Source: Tachypleus tridentatus (Eukaryota; Arthropoda; Merostomata; Xiphosura; Limulidae). Taken from it: 64,000 bases of DNA. The position numbers and the translations under genes are program-made. Shown piece after piece: positions 40,801-48,100 of the stretch (the first letter of the stretch is position 1; every line of letters begins with the position of its first letter). The notes below the pieces were generated by a model, which saw only the letters and a list, made by a program, of their open reading frames with translations, was not told where the DNA came from and made no database searches. The stretch spans positions 4,712,001-4,776,000 of the forward strand of contig NC_134830.1 of NCBI RefSeq assembly GCF_004210375.1. The letters are read 5' to 3'.

Positions 40801-42460
40801 AAGTTTGATTTGGTATTAGATGGATAAATTAGGCTTAATAGTTATAAATATTTTGATTATTGTATACAAAATTTTTCTGAGACAAAAATCTCTTTTCTCT
40901 CTCTCTTAGAAATGCCAAATGGTAGAATGATTTATCAGACAACACGATGCATGTTACTACTTTGAATTTTGTTTTCATAGTTTAATTACTTCAAGTTTAA
41001 GGTTTTGTTAAGTTTCTATCGAAACTTTTACACTTTACTGTTTCTTTAGATTCAGTGTCCAGGTGTTAGTGTGGGTAATTATAACATGTCAAGAGCAGTT
41101 GACATTAATCTTAGGTTTTAATTTTTTGAATACAGTCTCTAACTCTTACATCCATCTCTACTCTTTGCAGAACACAGTCTATTAAACTGTTTTTCACTTG
41201 TTGCTTCCTCAAACTGATCATCTTGGTGGAAATGCTTGAAGAACTGGATGAGGCTTAGCTGTAAATGCTCTTATATGTGAACCAAGGTGACAAATGTTCA
41301 TTTGGATTATTTTATCTTAAATAATTATTTTAAAATCATAAACTAATGGATTTAGGAAACTGATTAAATTGGTTTGAAAAAAATTGTGATTTTTATTTTT
41401 TAAATGTAAGGGCTTAGATTTCCAAAGATTAAGTCCTGAGGTGAAATATACTGGATAACTGCCGAGATACTAAAGCCACACACACACATTTTAGTTTGTT
41501 TGATTTTTTTACCAGTATATCATTGTAATTGTTCAGGGTTATACTGACAGTTTTACACTTTTCAAATATAAGAATAATTTAATGAACACTTTAAAATATA
41601 GAGCTTATTATCTGATGATTATTTTCACAGCAAAACTCAGAACTTGATAATAGTTTCATTAGAAAATGAATTTTACTTATCAGCACAATTATTAATTAAT
41701 TCTTGAATTATTGTACGCCCAAAGTTAGAAGTTCTTAGGGTGGATTTTCATTTGACAAGTAAGTACTGTTAACGGCACCTAGAACTAGATATGGTGCTCC
41801 ATGTATTAAATGACCTGTCAATGTCATGTTTAACCTCATTAAATGACCTGTCAATGTCATGGTTAACCTCATTAAATGACCTGTCAATGTCATGTTTAAC
41901 CTCATTAAATGACCTGTCAATGTCATGTTTAACCTCATTAAATAACCTGTCAATGTCATGTTTAACCTTATTAAATGACCTGTCAATGTCATGTTTAACC
42001 TCATTTCTTTAAAACAGTAATCATATTTACAAAGAAGGAATGTCTTTCAAACTGCACATAAAGCATTTTACTATAAAACATACATACATGTTATATAACT
42101 ACAGAACTATCTGCAGGTGTAAAATGGACCCGAAGTCTAGTAGGATGGGTGACCAGTATCACCTTTTAAGAAAGATATTGAATTAATTACTTGGTAGGTC
42201 ATTTTAGTCCATCACTGTTGCTAAATTTTTTGATAGAAGACAATTATGATTTTAATGGGTATGTTAAATTTACAATATCCATATCTCTAGTGTGCGTAAT
42301 ATTAATATTGTTTAATAAATTTAGGTTTAAGACTAATATATGTACAACAGTTACATAAAAACTTTAAAATGTAATACAAATTATCTAAAAATTATAACTG
42401 GATTACCATTCCATGGCAACCTCAACACCTTGGTTTCCAGTCAAAACCAGTGCTTTTTCT
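13819..42460 (-). CDS. UBXN1: UBXN1 (SAKS1-like) UBX-domain protein, spliced; first exon missing
   Basis: Nine exons join in phase, all with GT-AG borders, to give 345 residues plus stop. Domains in order: the second half of a UBA domain (EKALVLTGNQGVEVAMEW), an acidic linker, a C2H2 finger (CDEC, then H and H with spacing C-x2-C-x12-H-x5-H) followed by SFSESTEEIKPLTE, a Lys/Glu/Arg-rich coiled coil of about 90 residues, and a C-terminal UBX domain from KKEYDSCRLQ to GLVPSAVLTVTK containing the p97-binding TFPR motif. Family knowledge: UBXN1 binds ubiquitin through UBA and p97/VCP through UBX, and acts as a cytosolic adaptor that restrains degradation and innate signalling. The order and the C-terminus match vertebrate UBXN1 (297 aa); the extra length is the linker and the finger. 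The initiator exon with the start of UBA was not found between 42.46 and 45.1 kb and may lie in the N gap. Introns of 0.6-7.9 kb are filled with arrays and dead transposons. Confidence 0.95.
14487..14667 (-). CDS. UBXN1: UBXN1 exon: main body of UBX domain
   Basis: Acceptor CTTACAG, donor GTCAGT. It encodes IRLSNGQTLTNSFGASESLA, the helix AAVRLYIELNR, then PFSLMTTFPRTVFTEEDMQ and KPLKALG. This is the ubiquitin-like UBX fold; TFPR is the loop motif that contacts p97. A five-copy 40-bp array lies 64 nt upstream of the acceptor. Confidence 0.97.
14731..14926. repeat. 40-bp minisatellite, 5 copies, palindromic core
   Basis: Starts at 14731, 14771, 14811, 14851 and 14891. Every unit holds the perfect 12-bp palindrome CCTAATATTAGG. 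The array begins 64 nt upstream (minus-strand sense) of the UBX exon acceptor. Confidence 0.97.
16239..16392 (-). CDS. UBXN1: UBXN1 exon: end of coiled coil, Pro/Ser linker, start of UBX
   Basis: Acceptor ATTCTAG, donor GTGTGT. It reads RQRVLEEIERDKQARKEKF, then a Pro/Ser/Ala linker, and ends with PKKEYDSCRLQ, which corresponds to TKREYDQCRIQ at the start of the human UBX domain. It ends in phase 0. Confidence 0.95.
16782..18257. repeat. 59-bp satellite-like array, 25 copies
   Basis: Nearly 1.5 kb of 59-bp units sharing TTTGTTCCAAGTTATTTTAT and AACAATGCATGTTACTAGTC. Variation is almost confined to G/A in CTGCCAT or CTACCAT, A/G in ACTAGTC, and two copies with CCAAATTATT. The two CCAAATT variants lie 413 bp (7 units) apart. 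Confidence 0.97.
18378..18815. repeat. 23-bp minisatellite, about 19 copies
   Basis: Units of the form TCCATCTAAAAATGTCATAT plus AT or GT alternate between ATATATCC and ATATGTCC. The right end turns into CAGATGGACAT, the near inverse of ATGTCCATCT, and so could form a small hairpin. Confidence 0.96.
18934..19005 (-). CDS. UBXN1: UBXN1 exon: coiled coil, part 2
   Basis: Acceptor TTTCACAG, donor GTGTAT. It is 72 nt long and encodes MEEEEIKRLAEQKRREKLEE and KMA. It is in phase with both neighbours and ends about 120 nt before a 23-bp minisatellite in the downstream intron. Confidence 0.94.
19205..19345 (-). mobile_element. SINE of a second family
   Basis: The plus strand reads TTTGTTTGTTTGTAATTAAG, CACAAAACTACACAATGGCT, then ATATCAAAACTCGGTTCCTA and GTGCCACCAGAGGAC. 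That is the inverse of a tRNA-derived head with a B-box-like GGAACCGAGTTTTGATATC. The tail begins like the other family but the head differs. It adjoins the Tc1 remnant. Confidence 0.65.
19740..20275 (+). pseudogene. Tc1/mariner-like transposase remnant
   Basis: In broken plus-strand frames: a segment like VLWINKSNIEMFGSKHRLHI (family: VLWSDESKFELFG), then GGSSVMVGGCFPAKVTGYI (family: GGGSVMVWGCF), then MTPDTHPTYAEI (family: QDNDPKHTS) and a tail ending SLQLLKQ. Many stops interrupt it. The order and spacing are those of the DDE region of Tc1-like transposases. It lies in the UBXN1 intron between 18.9 and 24.8 kb. No terminal inverted repeats were identified. Confidence 0.72.
20276..21074. 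other. UBXN1 intron, nothing recognised
   Basis: AT-rich intron sequence between the Tc1 remnant and the SINE, with no open frame or repeat of note. Confidence 0.6.
21075..21357 (-). mobile_element. tRNA-derived SINE copy
   Basis: Inverted relative to the 63.4-kb copy: the tail (TTTGAATTTCGCACAAAGCT) comes first on the plus strand, then AACTCTTGGGCTACTCTTTT and ATTATAATGCCCCCATGG, and the tRNA-like head ends near CCGGCCATGCTGG. It has moderate CpG decay. It lies about 400 nt from the 28S-R2 composite in a UBXN1 intron. Confidence 0.85.
21762..21921 (+). pseudogene. 28S rRNA gene fragment, left of R2
   Basis: The segment matches the metazoan 28S region just before and across the R2 target: GATGGCCGTTGGACGGTGCT, then ATTTCTGCCCAGTGCT, GAATGTCAAAGTGAAGAAAT, AACTATGACTCTCTCAAGG and TAGCCAAATGCCTCATC, to about GTGATGCACA. 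Compared with the conserved sequence, several CpG sites read TG or CA (GACGCGC became GATGCAC, CTCGTCATC became CTCATCATC). That marks an old decayed copy, not a working rRNA gene. Confidence 0.93.
21922..22681 (+). mobile_element. 5'-truncated R2 retrotransposon, C-terminal part and 3' UTR
   Basis: The open frame 21966-22352 reads RVNVYPTKEALSRG, then a CCHC knuckle (CWGC, later CHLSGQC), then the restriction-like endonuclease segment RRPDLIFHNDEEAAVVV and EEAYESKVS-type tail (LQEAYESKVS). After a stop, the same protein can be followed in other frames to about 22580 (VFHGLPIGAHGAWLPVN, EVLADLDINSKYFEQF). This is the C-terminus of R2-type proteins. The 3' UTR ends at 22681, directly against TAGCCAAATG of 28S, which is the canonical R2 junction. 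In active R2 the VVV is followed by Asp; here it is Arg. The fragment is dead. Confidence 0.9.
22682..22778 (+). pseudogene. 28S rRNA gene fragment, right of R2
   Basis: It starts exactly at the R2 cut site (TAGCCAAATGCC) and runs through CATGAATGGATTAGC, GATTCCCACTGTTCCTATCT, and AAACCACAGCCAAGGGAAT to about 22778. It lacks about eight bases in the conserved CTATCTACTATCTAGC stretch and has CpG losses like the left part. After this point the 28S similarity ends. Confidence 0.92.
23450..23785. repeat. 37-bp minisatellite, 9 copies
   Basis: Units share TATAACCTTTT and GCATCATTCTTAGCCA. Variants CACGGGT, CACTGGC and CATGGGT occur in blocks, which suggests local homogenisation. Confidence 0.95.
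23967..24621. repeat. 46-48-bp minisatellite, about 14 copies
   Basis: Units share CTGCCATTTCTGGCTCAATA and AACGGTTCACACAC, with length change in the CACACA run. Six 48-bp copies keep one frame open on the minus strand (16-residue unit CEPFIEPEMAVVKSCV). This is a by-product of period 48, not a gene. Confidence 0.95.
24701..24820 (-). CDS. UBXN1: UBXN1 exon: coiled coil, part 1
   Basis: Acceptor TTCCAG, donor GTTAGT. It encodes LEERIKQRRLERNELEKK and onward to AGQELTLAKQK, a highly charged helix that matches the RRRQGQELSAARQ region of human UBXN1. Phase 2 in and phase 2 out. Confidence 0.95.
24821..26540. other. UBXN1 intron, nothing recognised
   Basis: Unique-looking AT-rich intron sequence between the first coiled-coil exon and the 48-bp array. 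Confidence 0.6.
26541..27209. repeat. 48-bp minisatellite, 14 nearly identical copies
   Basis: Starts every 48 bp from 26541 to 27165. The plus strand stays open for 231 residues, with unit MDKLEYKTRSSCLSYH. It lies in a UBXN1 intron on the opposite strand, with no splice, start or domain evidence, so I read it as noncoding. Confidence 0.96.
27210..29699. other. UBXN1 intron, nothing recognised
   Basis: Unique-looking AT-rich intron. Open frames at 27606-27857, 28816-29019 and 29336-29656 show no motif; the last overlaps the border of the finger exon on the other strand. Confidence 0.6.
29700..29831 (-). CDS. UBXN1: UBXN1 exon: C2H2 finger and SESTEEIKPLT motif
   Basis: Acceptor TTTCAG, donor GTGTGT. 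It reads CGKKFKSEDEVEFHAVKSGH and then SFSESTEEIKPLTEGDKREQ. The Cys pair with two His residues forms a complete C2H2-type finger, as I recall from invertebrate UBXN1 proteins. The exon runs into the start of the coiled coil (QLRK). Confidence 0.94.
30081..30821. repeat. 38-bp minisatellite, left arm, about 20 copies
   Basis: Units share GACAACCTTCATTAAAGACA and ACACCACCAGACTCGC. The array stops at GACTCACTAGAC where the LINE begins, and resumes at 36566. Confidence 0.95.
30822..36565 (-). mobile_element. Non-LTR retrotransposon with gag, endonuclease, RT and RNase H remnants, inserted in a minisatellite
   Basis: Read on the minus strand from 36565: a 5' UTR, a gag-like frame with zinc knuckles (35240-35620, CVNCNGSHPSYFHSC), an AP endonuclease C-terminal part (34169-34441, ending with GSDHFPI), RT fingers (33080-33700, PGKDPKIPSNYRQIALTS), the RT thumb (about 32850-33100), and an RNase H domain (32307-32549, TAELYAIFLALDHI and IYTDSLSSILAL) with a tail to about 31759. 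The 3' end is a run of TTGATTGATT near 30822. The palm with the FADD/YADD motif is absent, and frames are broken throughout. Domain order fits RNase H-bearing clades (I, R1 or LOA group). The same 12 bases, GACTCACTAGAC, border both ends. Confidence 0.85.
36566..37117. repeat. Minisatellite, right arm, about 16 copies of 34-36 bp
   Basis: The same family as the left arm (CCTTCATTAAAA, ACACCAG), but most copies are a shorter variant with GTCACTGGGCAGCC and AAAAGCGACACC. It begins with the same 12 bases that end the left arm. Confidence 0.93.
37118..37776. other. UBXN1 intron, nothing recognised
   Basis: AT-rich intron between the right minisatellite arm and the linker exon. The minus frames near 37302-37606 have no motif. 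Confidence 0.6.
37777..37960 (-). CDS. UBXN1: UBXN1 exon: acidic linker and start of C2H2 finger
   Basis: Acceptor CTCTCTAG, donor GTGAGT. It encodes a Glu/Asp/Ser-rich linker of about 60 residues ending in SLQCDE, which supplies the first cysteines of the zinc finger. The phase (two bases of a Glu codon) matches the exon at 29.8 kb across a 7.9-kb intron. Confidence 0.9.
38408..38697. repeat. 41-bp minisatellite, 7 copies
   Basis: Units share AAATACAGTGTAGTTAAAAT and GTATTATTATACACTCTCA. It lies in the intron between the UBXN1 linker exons. Confidence 0.96.
39183..39280 (-). CDS. UBXN1: UBXN1 exon: end of UBA and acidic linker
   Basis: Acceptor TTTCTAG, donor GTTGAAG (weak). It completes the Trp codon, then reads LLAHSDEVGIDEPMDQDN and an acidic stretch. 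The human protein has LMEHEDDPDVDEP at the same place. It leaves in phase 1, which fits the next exon. Confidence 0.9.
39281..41800. other. UBXN1 intron, nothing recognised
   Basis: AT-rich intron upstream of the second linker exon. Short open frames only. Confidence 0.6.
41801..42004. repeat. 33-bp minisatellite, about 6 copies
   Basis: Units share TTAAATGACCTGTCAATGTC and ATGTTTAACCTC. Because 33 is divisible by 3, both strands show 11-residue periodic open frames; neither is a gene. It lies 400 nt from the UBA exon of UBXN1. Confidence 0.96.
42407..42460 (-). CDS. UBXN1: UBXN1 exon: C-terminal half of UBA domain
   Basis: Acceptor CTTTAG and donor GTAATC. The 54 nt enter with one base completing a codon and leave two bases of a Trp codon, which the next exon completes. 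It encodes EKALVLTGNQGVEVAMEW, the helix 2-3 portion of a UBA domain. It is the most upstream UBXN1 exon I can see, and at least one more coding exon must precede it. Confidence 0.93.
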
Positions 42461-43369
42461 CTAAAGGAGAAAGAATTAGAACGTTATGTAAGTAATGTTT
42501 CATAGATATGTGATTTACACACACAAGCAATTATCTTAAATCACTTACGTGAATAGACAAATTATAATAAAAATACCATCAACCATACCTAGGTGATAAA
42601 ATATATTACAAAATCTTGTAAAATTTTACATAATAAAATTGTTAAAAATATCATATTTACTGGTGAAATAAGTAATTGGTTGATAAAAAACTGATTAAGT
42701 TGGAGGAAGAAACCCAGGTGAGTAGATAACATCCCAAATCCTTCCAATTGTAACTACCCACAGGCAAGTTTTCAGCATTGTAGGAACCCAAGTGAAGCAT
42801 GTAACAATATTATATTTTCAGTACTTTAAAATATTACAATGAACAAACAGAAGTAAAAAAACTCTCCATACAAAATCGGTGTTTTGCAATGTACAGAGTA
42901 CCACCCATTCAATCACCTAATATTCTATTTTAAAAAACACTGTCTCTTGAAAGGTGACTAATGAAAAAAAATTATCTATAAACATACTGTACCTGAATTC
43001 AGTTAACTGTACATTAAATACATATCAGTAATTAGTTTGTAGCTGTACTACCAACAGAGTGTGTATTTATGATTAGAAGTAATTACACAGTGACCTCGGT
43101 GTACCAGGTGTCGCTAAGTTCTCCTTTACCTTGCCTATCTTTGGTATTAATACCTTGAAATTATAATTCAATTTAACAGACATTATGACACTTAATGTGA
43201 ACTCAACAGATAGCTCGATGTGGCTTTGCTGTGAAAACACACACACACATGACAAAAGTTAAAATACAATTCAACTTCGATTAAAGTCTATAGCATTACA
43301 AAGTTTGTATAACTTCTCTTTTGGACCCAACCGATCGCAGAATCATATAAAATTACCAGTTTAATTTCC
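42461..43369. other. Intron upstream of the UBA exon; no first exon seen
   Basis: I looked on the minus strand for a start codon followed by an MGF-type UBA segment and a donor in phase 2, and found none. The N gap follows. Confidence 0.6.
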
Positions 43370-43869
43370 NNNNNNNNNNNNNNNNNNNNNNNNNNNNNNN
43401 NNNNNNNNNNNNNNNNNNNNNNNNNNNNNNNNNNNNNNNNNNNNNNNNNNNNNNNNNNNNNNNNNNNNNNNNNNNNNNNNNNNNNNNNNNNNNNNNNNNN
43501 NNNNNNNNNNNNNNNNNNNNNNNNNNNNNNNNNNNNNNNNNNNNNNNNNNNNNNNNNNNNNNNNNNNNNNNNNNNNNNNNNNNNNNNNNNNNNNNNNNNN
43601 NNNNNNNNNNNNNNNNNNNNNNNNNNNNNNNNNNNNNNNNNNNNNNNNNNNNNNNNNNNNNNNNNNNNNNNNNNNNNNNNNNNNNNNNNNNNNNNNNNNN
43701 NNNNNNNNNNNNNNNNNNNNNNNNNNNNNNNNNNNNNNNNNNNNNNNNNNNNNNNNNNNNNNNNNNNNNNNNNNNNNNNNNNNNNNNNNNNNNNNNNNNN
43801 NNNNNNNNNNNNNNNNNNNNNNNNNNNNNNNNNNNNNNNNNNNNNNNNNNNNNNNNNNNNNNNNNNNNN
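43370..43869. other. Assembly gap of exactly 500 N
   Basis: Positions 43370-43869 are all N. A round 500 suggests a nominal size. The right edge lies inside a LINE copy, so the true missing sequence may be several kilobases. It is also the nearest hidden sequence in which the missing first UBXN1 exon could lie. Confidence 0.98.
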
Positions 43870-44485
43870 TCCCTTTTGAATAAAAAAAAGGGGACATTGC
43901 CCAAAGGTTTTTCGAAGAGAATGTAATATAAGAAAATGAGGTAATGTGTGTTACTGATGTTGAAGATTGCTGTTCTGAGTATTCAAGACATGGTCGCTAC
44001 CCATTGACTGTTTTTTTACAATTTTATTTAAATTTTTTAGAGGATCCATAGGAAAAAGAAAAACATTTCGGTACCCACTGACCCCACCCACCATGGAGCC
44101 CTACAAGGGGACGCACTACAAAGTCACGCAAGGACAATGCAGCAACGCCAGGGTTTCGTGAGCATTATACCAAAACACCAGCATCAGGCACAATGTCCAC
44201 AACACCCGTTGAGAATTTCCAACACTGGTACTTGGTTGACTCTAGCCCAAGTGGACCAGCCGATTGACCAAGGGGCCACCCAAAGGCCGCCCGTCTACAG
44301 GAATTGAGGCCAAAGTGGTGTGTTAGGGTTGGACCCTCAACCACCAGGATCCTCTCCTCCCTTCACGGGTTGCCACGCGACGGCAAACACGTGGGTGGAT
44401 GTTTAGATCCCAGAGAAGGTAACCAGATAGAACAGAACCTTCCCTGGGAGGTCCCTTCACCACGTACAGGAATCCACACCGAGGG
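43870..44485 (-). mobile_element. 5' end of a second copy of the same LINE, running into the assembly gap
   Basis: 43870-44485 aligns by eye with 35973-36565 throughout, in the same orientation and with scattered substitutions and indels. The 5' end is at about 44485 and the body would run leftwards into the N gap. It carries the 5' UTR only. The other end and any target duplication are hidden. Confidence 0.85.
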
Positions 44486-45119
44486 GCACACAAATAAAAC
44501 ACTTAGAAAATGTACTCATTACTAACAAATAAAATCTAGGGTTCAGTCGAGTCCATAACATAAATAAGAACAAACCTACAAAACAATGAAATCTAAACTA
44601 AAACATTAAGCAACACCTAAAGTATAACATTATCAAACAACTTTGAAGATAAAAGACACATAAATACAGAATTTGCAAGTCCACTCAAAGAACTGATAAG
44701 ACAAAAGACATGAAAGTAAAACATGGGAACAATAGGGTACTATGACAAGTAGTAAAGAAAAAATAACTAACGTTATAAATAATGAACCAGCACCCAAAAA
44801 ATTGACCAAAGTTACAATTACCCAAACATTAACCATTGTGCAAAACCTGTCCATATACCAAATATTAAATAATAATCAAAAGCCTAAGTGGAAAGTTTAA
44901 CTAAAGTGACTTTAGAATTATAAAAATCTAATTTACCAAATACTAAGTAAAAAAAAACAAGAAGAAATAAAGTCACTACACACCAGTTCACACATATTTA
45001 CTAAATCTGAGTGAACCAACTGAGATGGAGGAATACATTATGAAAATATAAAACCTGACTCAGCAGGTTACACAGAGATGTGATAACAGGTGAAAGATGC
45101 AGTAGAAACAAACTTACAC
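44486..45119. other. Between UBXN1 and RNase T2; nothing recognised
   Basis: AT-rich sequence holding the RNase T2 3' flank. No UBXN1 first exon and no clear poly(A) hexamer was identified. Confidence 0.55.
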
Positions 45120-45173
45120 TCAGTGGTTATATACATCCTGACAAAAAATTGTAGTCTGAAAAGAAGACACTGT
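45120..45173 (-). CDS. RNASET2: RNase T2 terminal exon
   Basis: Acceptor ATTTGGCAG after a pyrimidine-rich run. It reads TVSSFQTTIFCQDVYNH and TGA. The Cys sits where the last conserved Cys of the family is expected, spaced to pair with the Cys of exon 8. The short length makes it the least certain exon of the gene. Confidence 0.6.
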   Translation of the reverse strand, partial: TVSSFQTTIFCQDVYNH

Positions 45174-48100
45174 CTGCCAAATGTAAGATAGGTTTTAGTT
45201 TGCTGGATGTTTTTGTGTTCCCCTGGAAGGCATCACCAACCCTGAGTCTCAGAACCACTTGCAACTGTCATAGAAATTACAATCATCTGCCACATTAAAT
45301 CAGTAATGCTTATTTACATATTAGAAATGAGTATAAACAATGAAAATCAAACACAAGATGCAAAACTTGACAGAAAGTTGTAAACAAACAAGATATTGTA
45401 GTCTCAAGGAGAGACAGTTAAGATGCACGTCTATCGAATAAATAGATTGAGGACTGTTTTAGAATAGCAGAGGAAGCTAGCTGTGCTGGTGCAACATGAT
45501 TGGTGGAAGGTAGTTTATAAGTAGAGTTTAATCTACAGATTTCACATGAGAAACTTAAGTAAATGGATTATTATAAACTGTGTAGCATCACACAAAATTC
45601 ACTAACCATTTTTAAATAAGTTACAAAAACACCACGTTGACATTAGTGGTGTGTCTACTGAATCTTTTACTCACCTTAGCATATTCACATCCAATGAGAG
45701 TCCTCACCTTCAGGTGAGCATACAGTGCATTTGACACATTGTTCAGCTACATAAGAAAAATATTATTGATCTATCACTTGAAACATCAGAGATGATGAAA
45801 TGTAACACTGGAGTAAAATATAACATTTTTATACAATGAAACCAAATTTGACATTTTACAAACATGGGTGAGTTTTTAATTAGCCCTGTTTTAACAAGTG
45901 ATAAATGCACACTTTTAGCTTAGAAGTTCTTTGTTTTTTTTATTTATTCAGAAAGACTGAAGTATAACAAATAGGTAAGTTCAATATTCCTTGTAAATTC
46001 ATCACACATTAGTCGACCTATTTAGCTTAGTTTCTAAAAAAAGTATAGAATTGCTCAGTACAATTAGCACATGTAAAACTCAATATACCCAACATGCGTT
46101 ACCAACATGTACTTGTTATACATAAGAAACTTTCCAAAGATTTCACATTTACAGCAAAATTTAACACTGATACTGATAAAAAGTGATTTATCTTTGTAAT
46201 CTACAATTTATTTCATCAGTTTGAAAGTGACAATATTTTGATGAAAATTACAAAATTTATTTTATCTCAACATTGAACATTAGTTACAGACATGAACTAC
46301 ACTGTTTAATGGTTTTTATTAAAGTTAATACGATCAGAATACAATCTGTCCACAAACAACAAATTAGTTTTTTCAACAAAATGCTGACATTCACAGAATA
46401 ATGTAACGTGTCACTGTCAAGCAATCCCAACATCGCCAATTTTGACAGCAGACAAAAGAAAAATACACAAAAATAAAAAAAACTGTCTATATCAGAACTC
46501 TGGACCTGAGAGAAAGTATATTTGTATCAAATCTCATGTAAGTTGTACAAACTACAACCATAAAATTATCCAGTTTGCAAGTTCTTACTTGCATGTAAAT
46601 TCAGACTTTATGTATGTTACCATGTTGAACACATGAAAACTTACATTCATCCTCATTTTGGTTGCTGTAAACATGACCAGACAGAAACCCAAACAATACC
46701 TTTTGGGCTGACCTTCAAGTCCACAAAAATCATTAAAAATGGCTAAATAAGTAAAAAAAAGACAATGTCTGGGTCAAGTTACAACCCTACCAAGCTTCAA
46801 GTCAAATGAAAAATGGCAGTTGTCTGAAAAGTGACCGAAAGAAAAAACAACAGAAAACAAGAACGTCACTCTGACAAGTTTGATTTATTTATATTAATAA
46901 CTACTATCAACCTAACAAATTTACAAAACTCAGTTTATTAAAACATTATTGTCTCAAAACGATGACTTGATACCCCATTTATCTGAACTGTGTATTCTAC
47001 TTGGTACAGAGAGTTAAACACAGTGATGGTAATGACCTTTAAAACAAGCATGTCCTACAGTAAGTTCTACACAAACATAGAATGATTAAGTTATGCTTTG
47101 TTAGGTTCCCCAAAAGAAAATAAAAACTTACTGAATAAGGCTGGTCCTTTCTGGACACGATACCTCTACCTGTGAAAATTCTATTGGAAGAAACTGTTAT
47201 TTACTTACTTAAAATGACGTTAAAGTCCAAACAAATAAATTAAATAGTGATATTCAGTAATTATCATGTGGCTAATATCAAATAACAATAAAATCCAAAC
47301 GTCATGTGCAAGTGATAAATACGTCAATTAGTGCATGTTTTGATGTCTCTACAAAATATATTTCTGATGATCTAATCATTATCAGTAATTTGTTGATGGC
47401 TATAAATTATTTTATAAATACATGTACAACTGAAATTCATAGAGCACCATTTTGTTAAATTAAATCAACCTTAAGAAGGTATGTGCTTTACATTGTGTAA
47501 GATATGTTACATTAACCATGAAAACACTTTATGAACATCCCAGCATGTAATTCAGGTACATTCAAAGTTCACAGAAGCAACTATAACAAAACTCTCTTCC
47601 ATGCAAAACGAAAGAAGCACAACATTGCTCTACTGACACAACTGTCGAAAAAAGAAAATGTTTTGTTGATAAATACAAAATGTAGGCACAGAATGGATTC
47701 AACTTCTCTGATGGAATTTCCATGGAATACATGATGCTTGCATAATATCAAATAAATAACTTTAAATGAGTTTTCTTCAATTTTGATAAAAACACAAAAA
47801 CTCTTTGTTCACACTGTTTTTCTCTATAATACTTTGTACTACAACAACGTAAGATATCATAATTAAAAAACGAACATTGACAAACTACTGTTGTTATGGA
47901 AAATATTAAATGAAAATAAAAATATATATTTCCTTTCAATAAAGACACTAGTGTAACTATAGAAATACTTAAGGGAAACTACTACATTACTCACTCAATC
48001 AGGTCATACTGTTCTTTCAACTCCAAGCTTTTAGCAAAGTAAAGTTTTTCAGAACTAAGAGCAGGCAAAAAAGTTGCACATGTTCCATGTTTTTCCCACT

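Noticed and set aside
41735-42012. Periodic 11-residue frames on both strands
   Set aside because: The 33-bp repeat gives open frames on both strands with no independent coding evidence.
43353-43904. Open frames of 183 and 178 residues across the N gap
   Set aside because: They consist almost entirely of unknown bases.
47132-47169. Alternative reading VEVSCPERTSLIQ of RNase T2 exon 7
   Set aside because: It looks attractive because of the Cys, but the preceding exon ends in a phase that makes this acceptor read a stop at once. The TAG acceptor gives a family-like GI...PY segment that joins exon 8 in phase.
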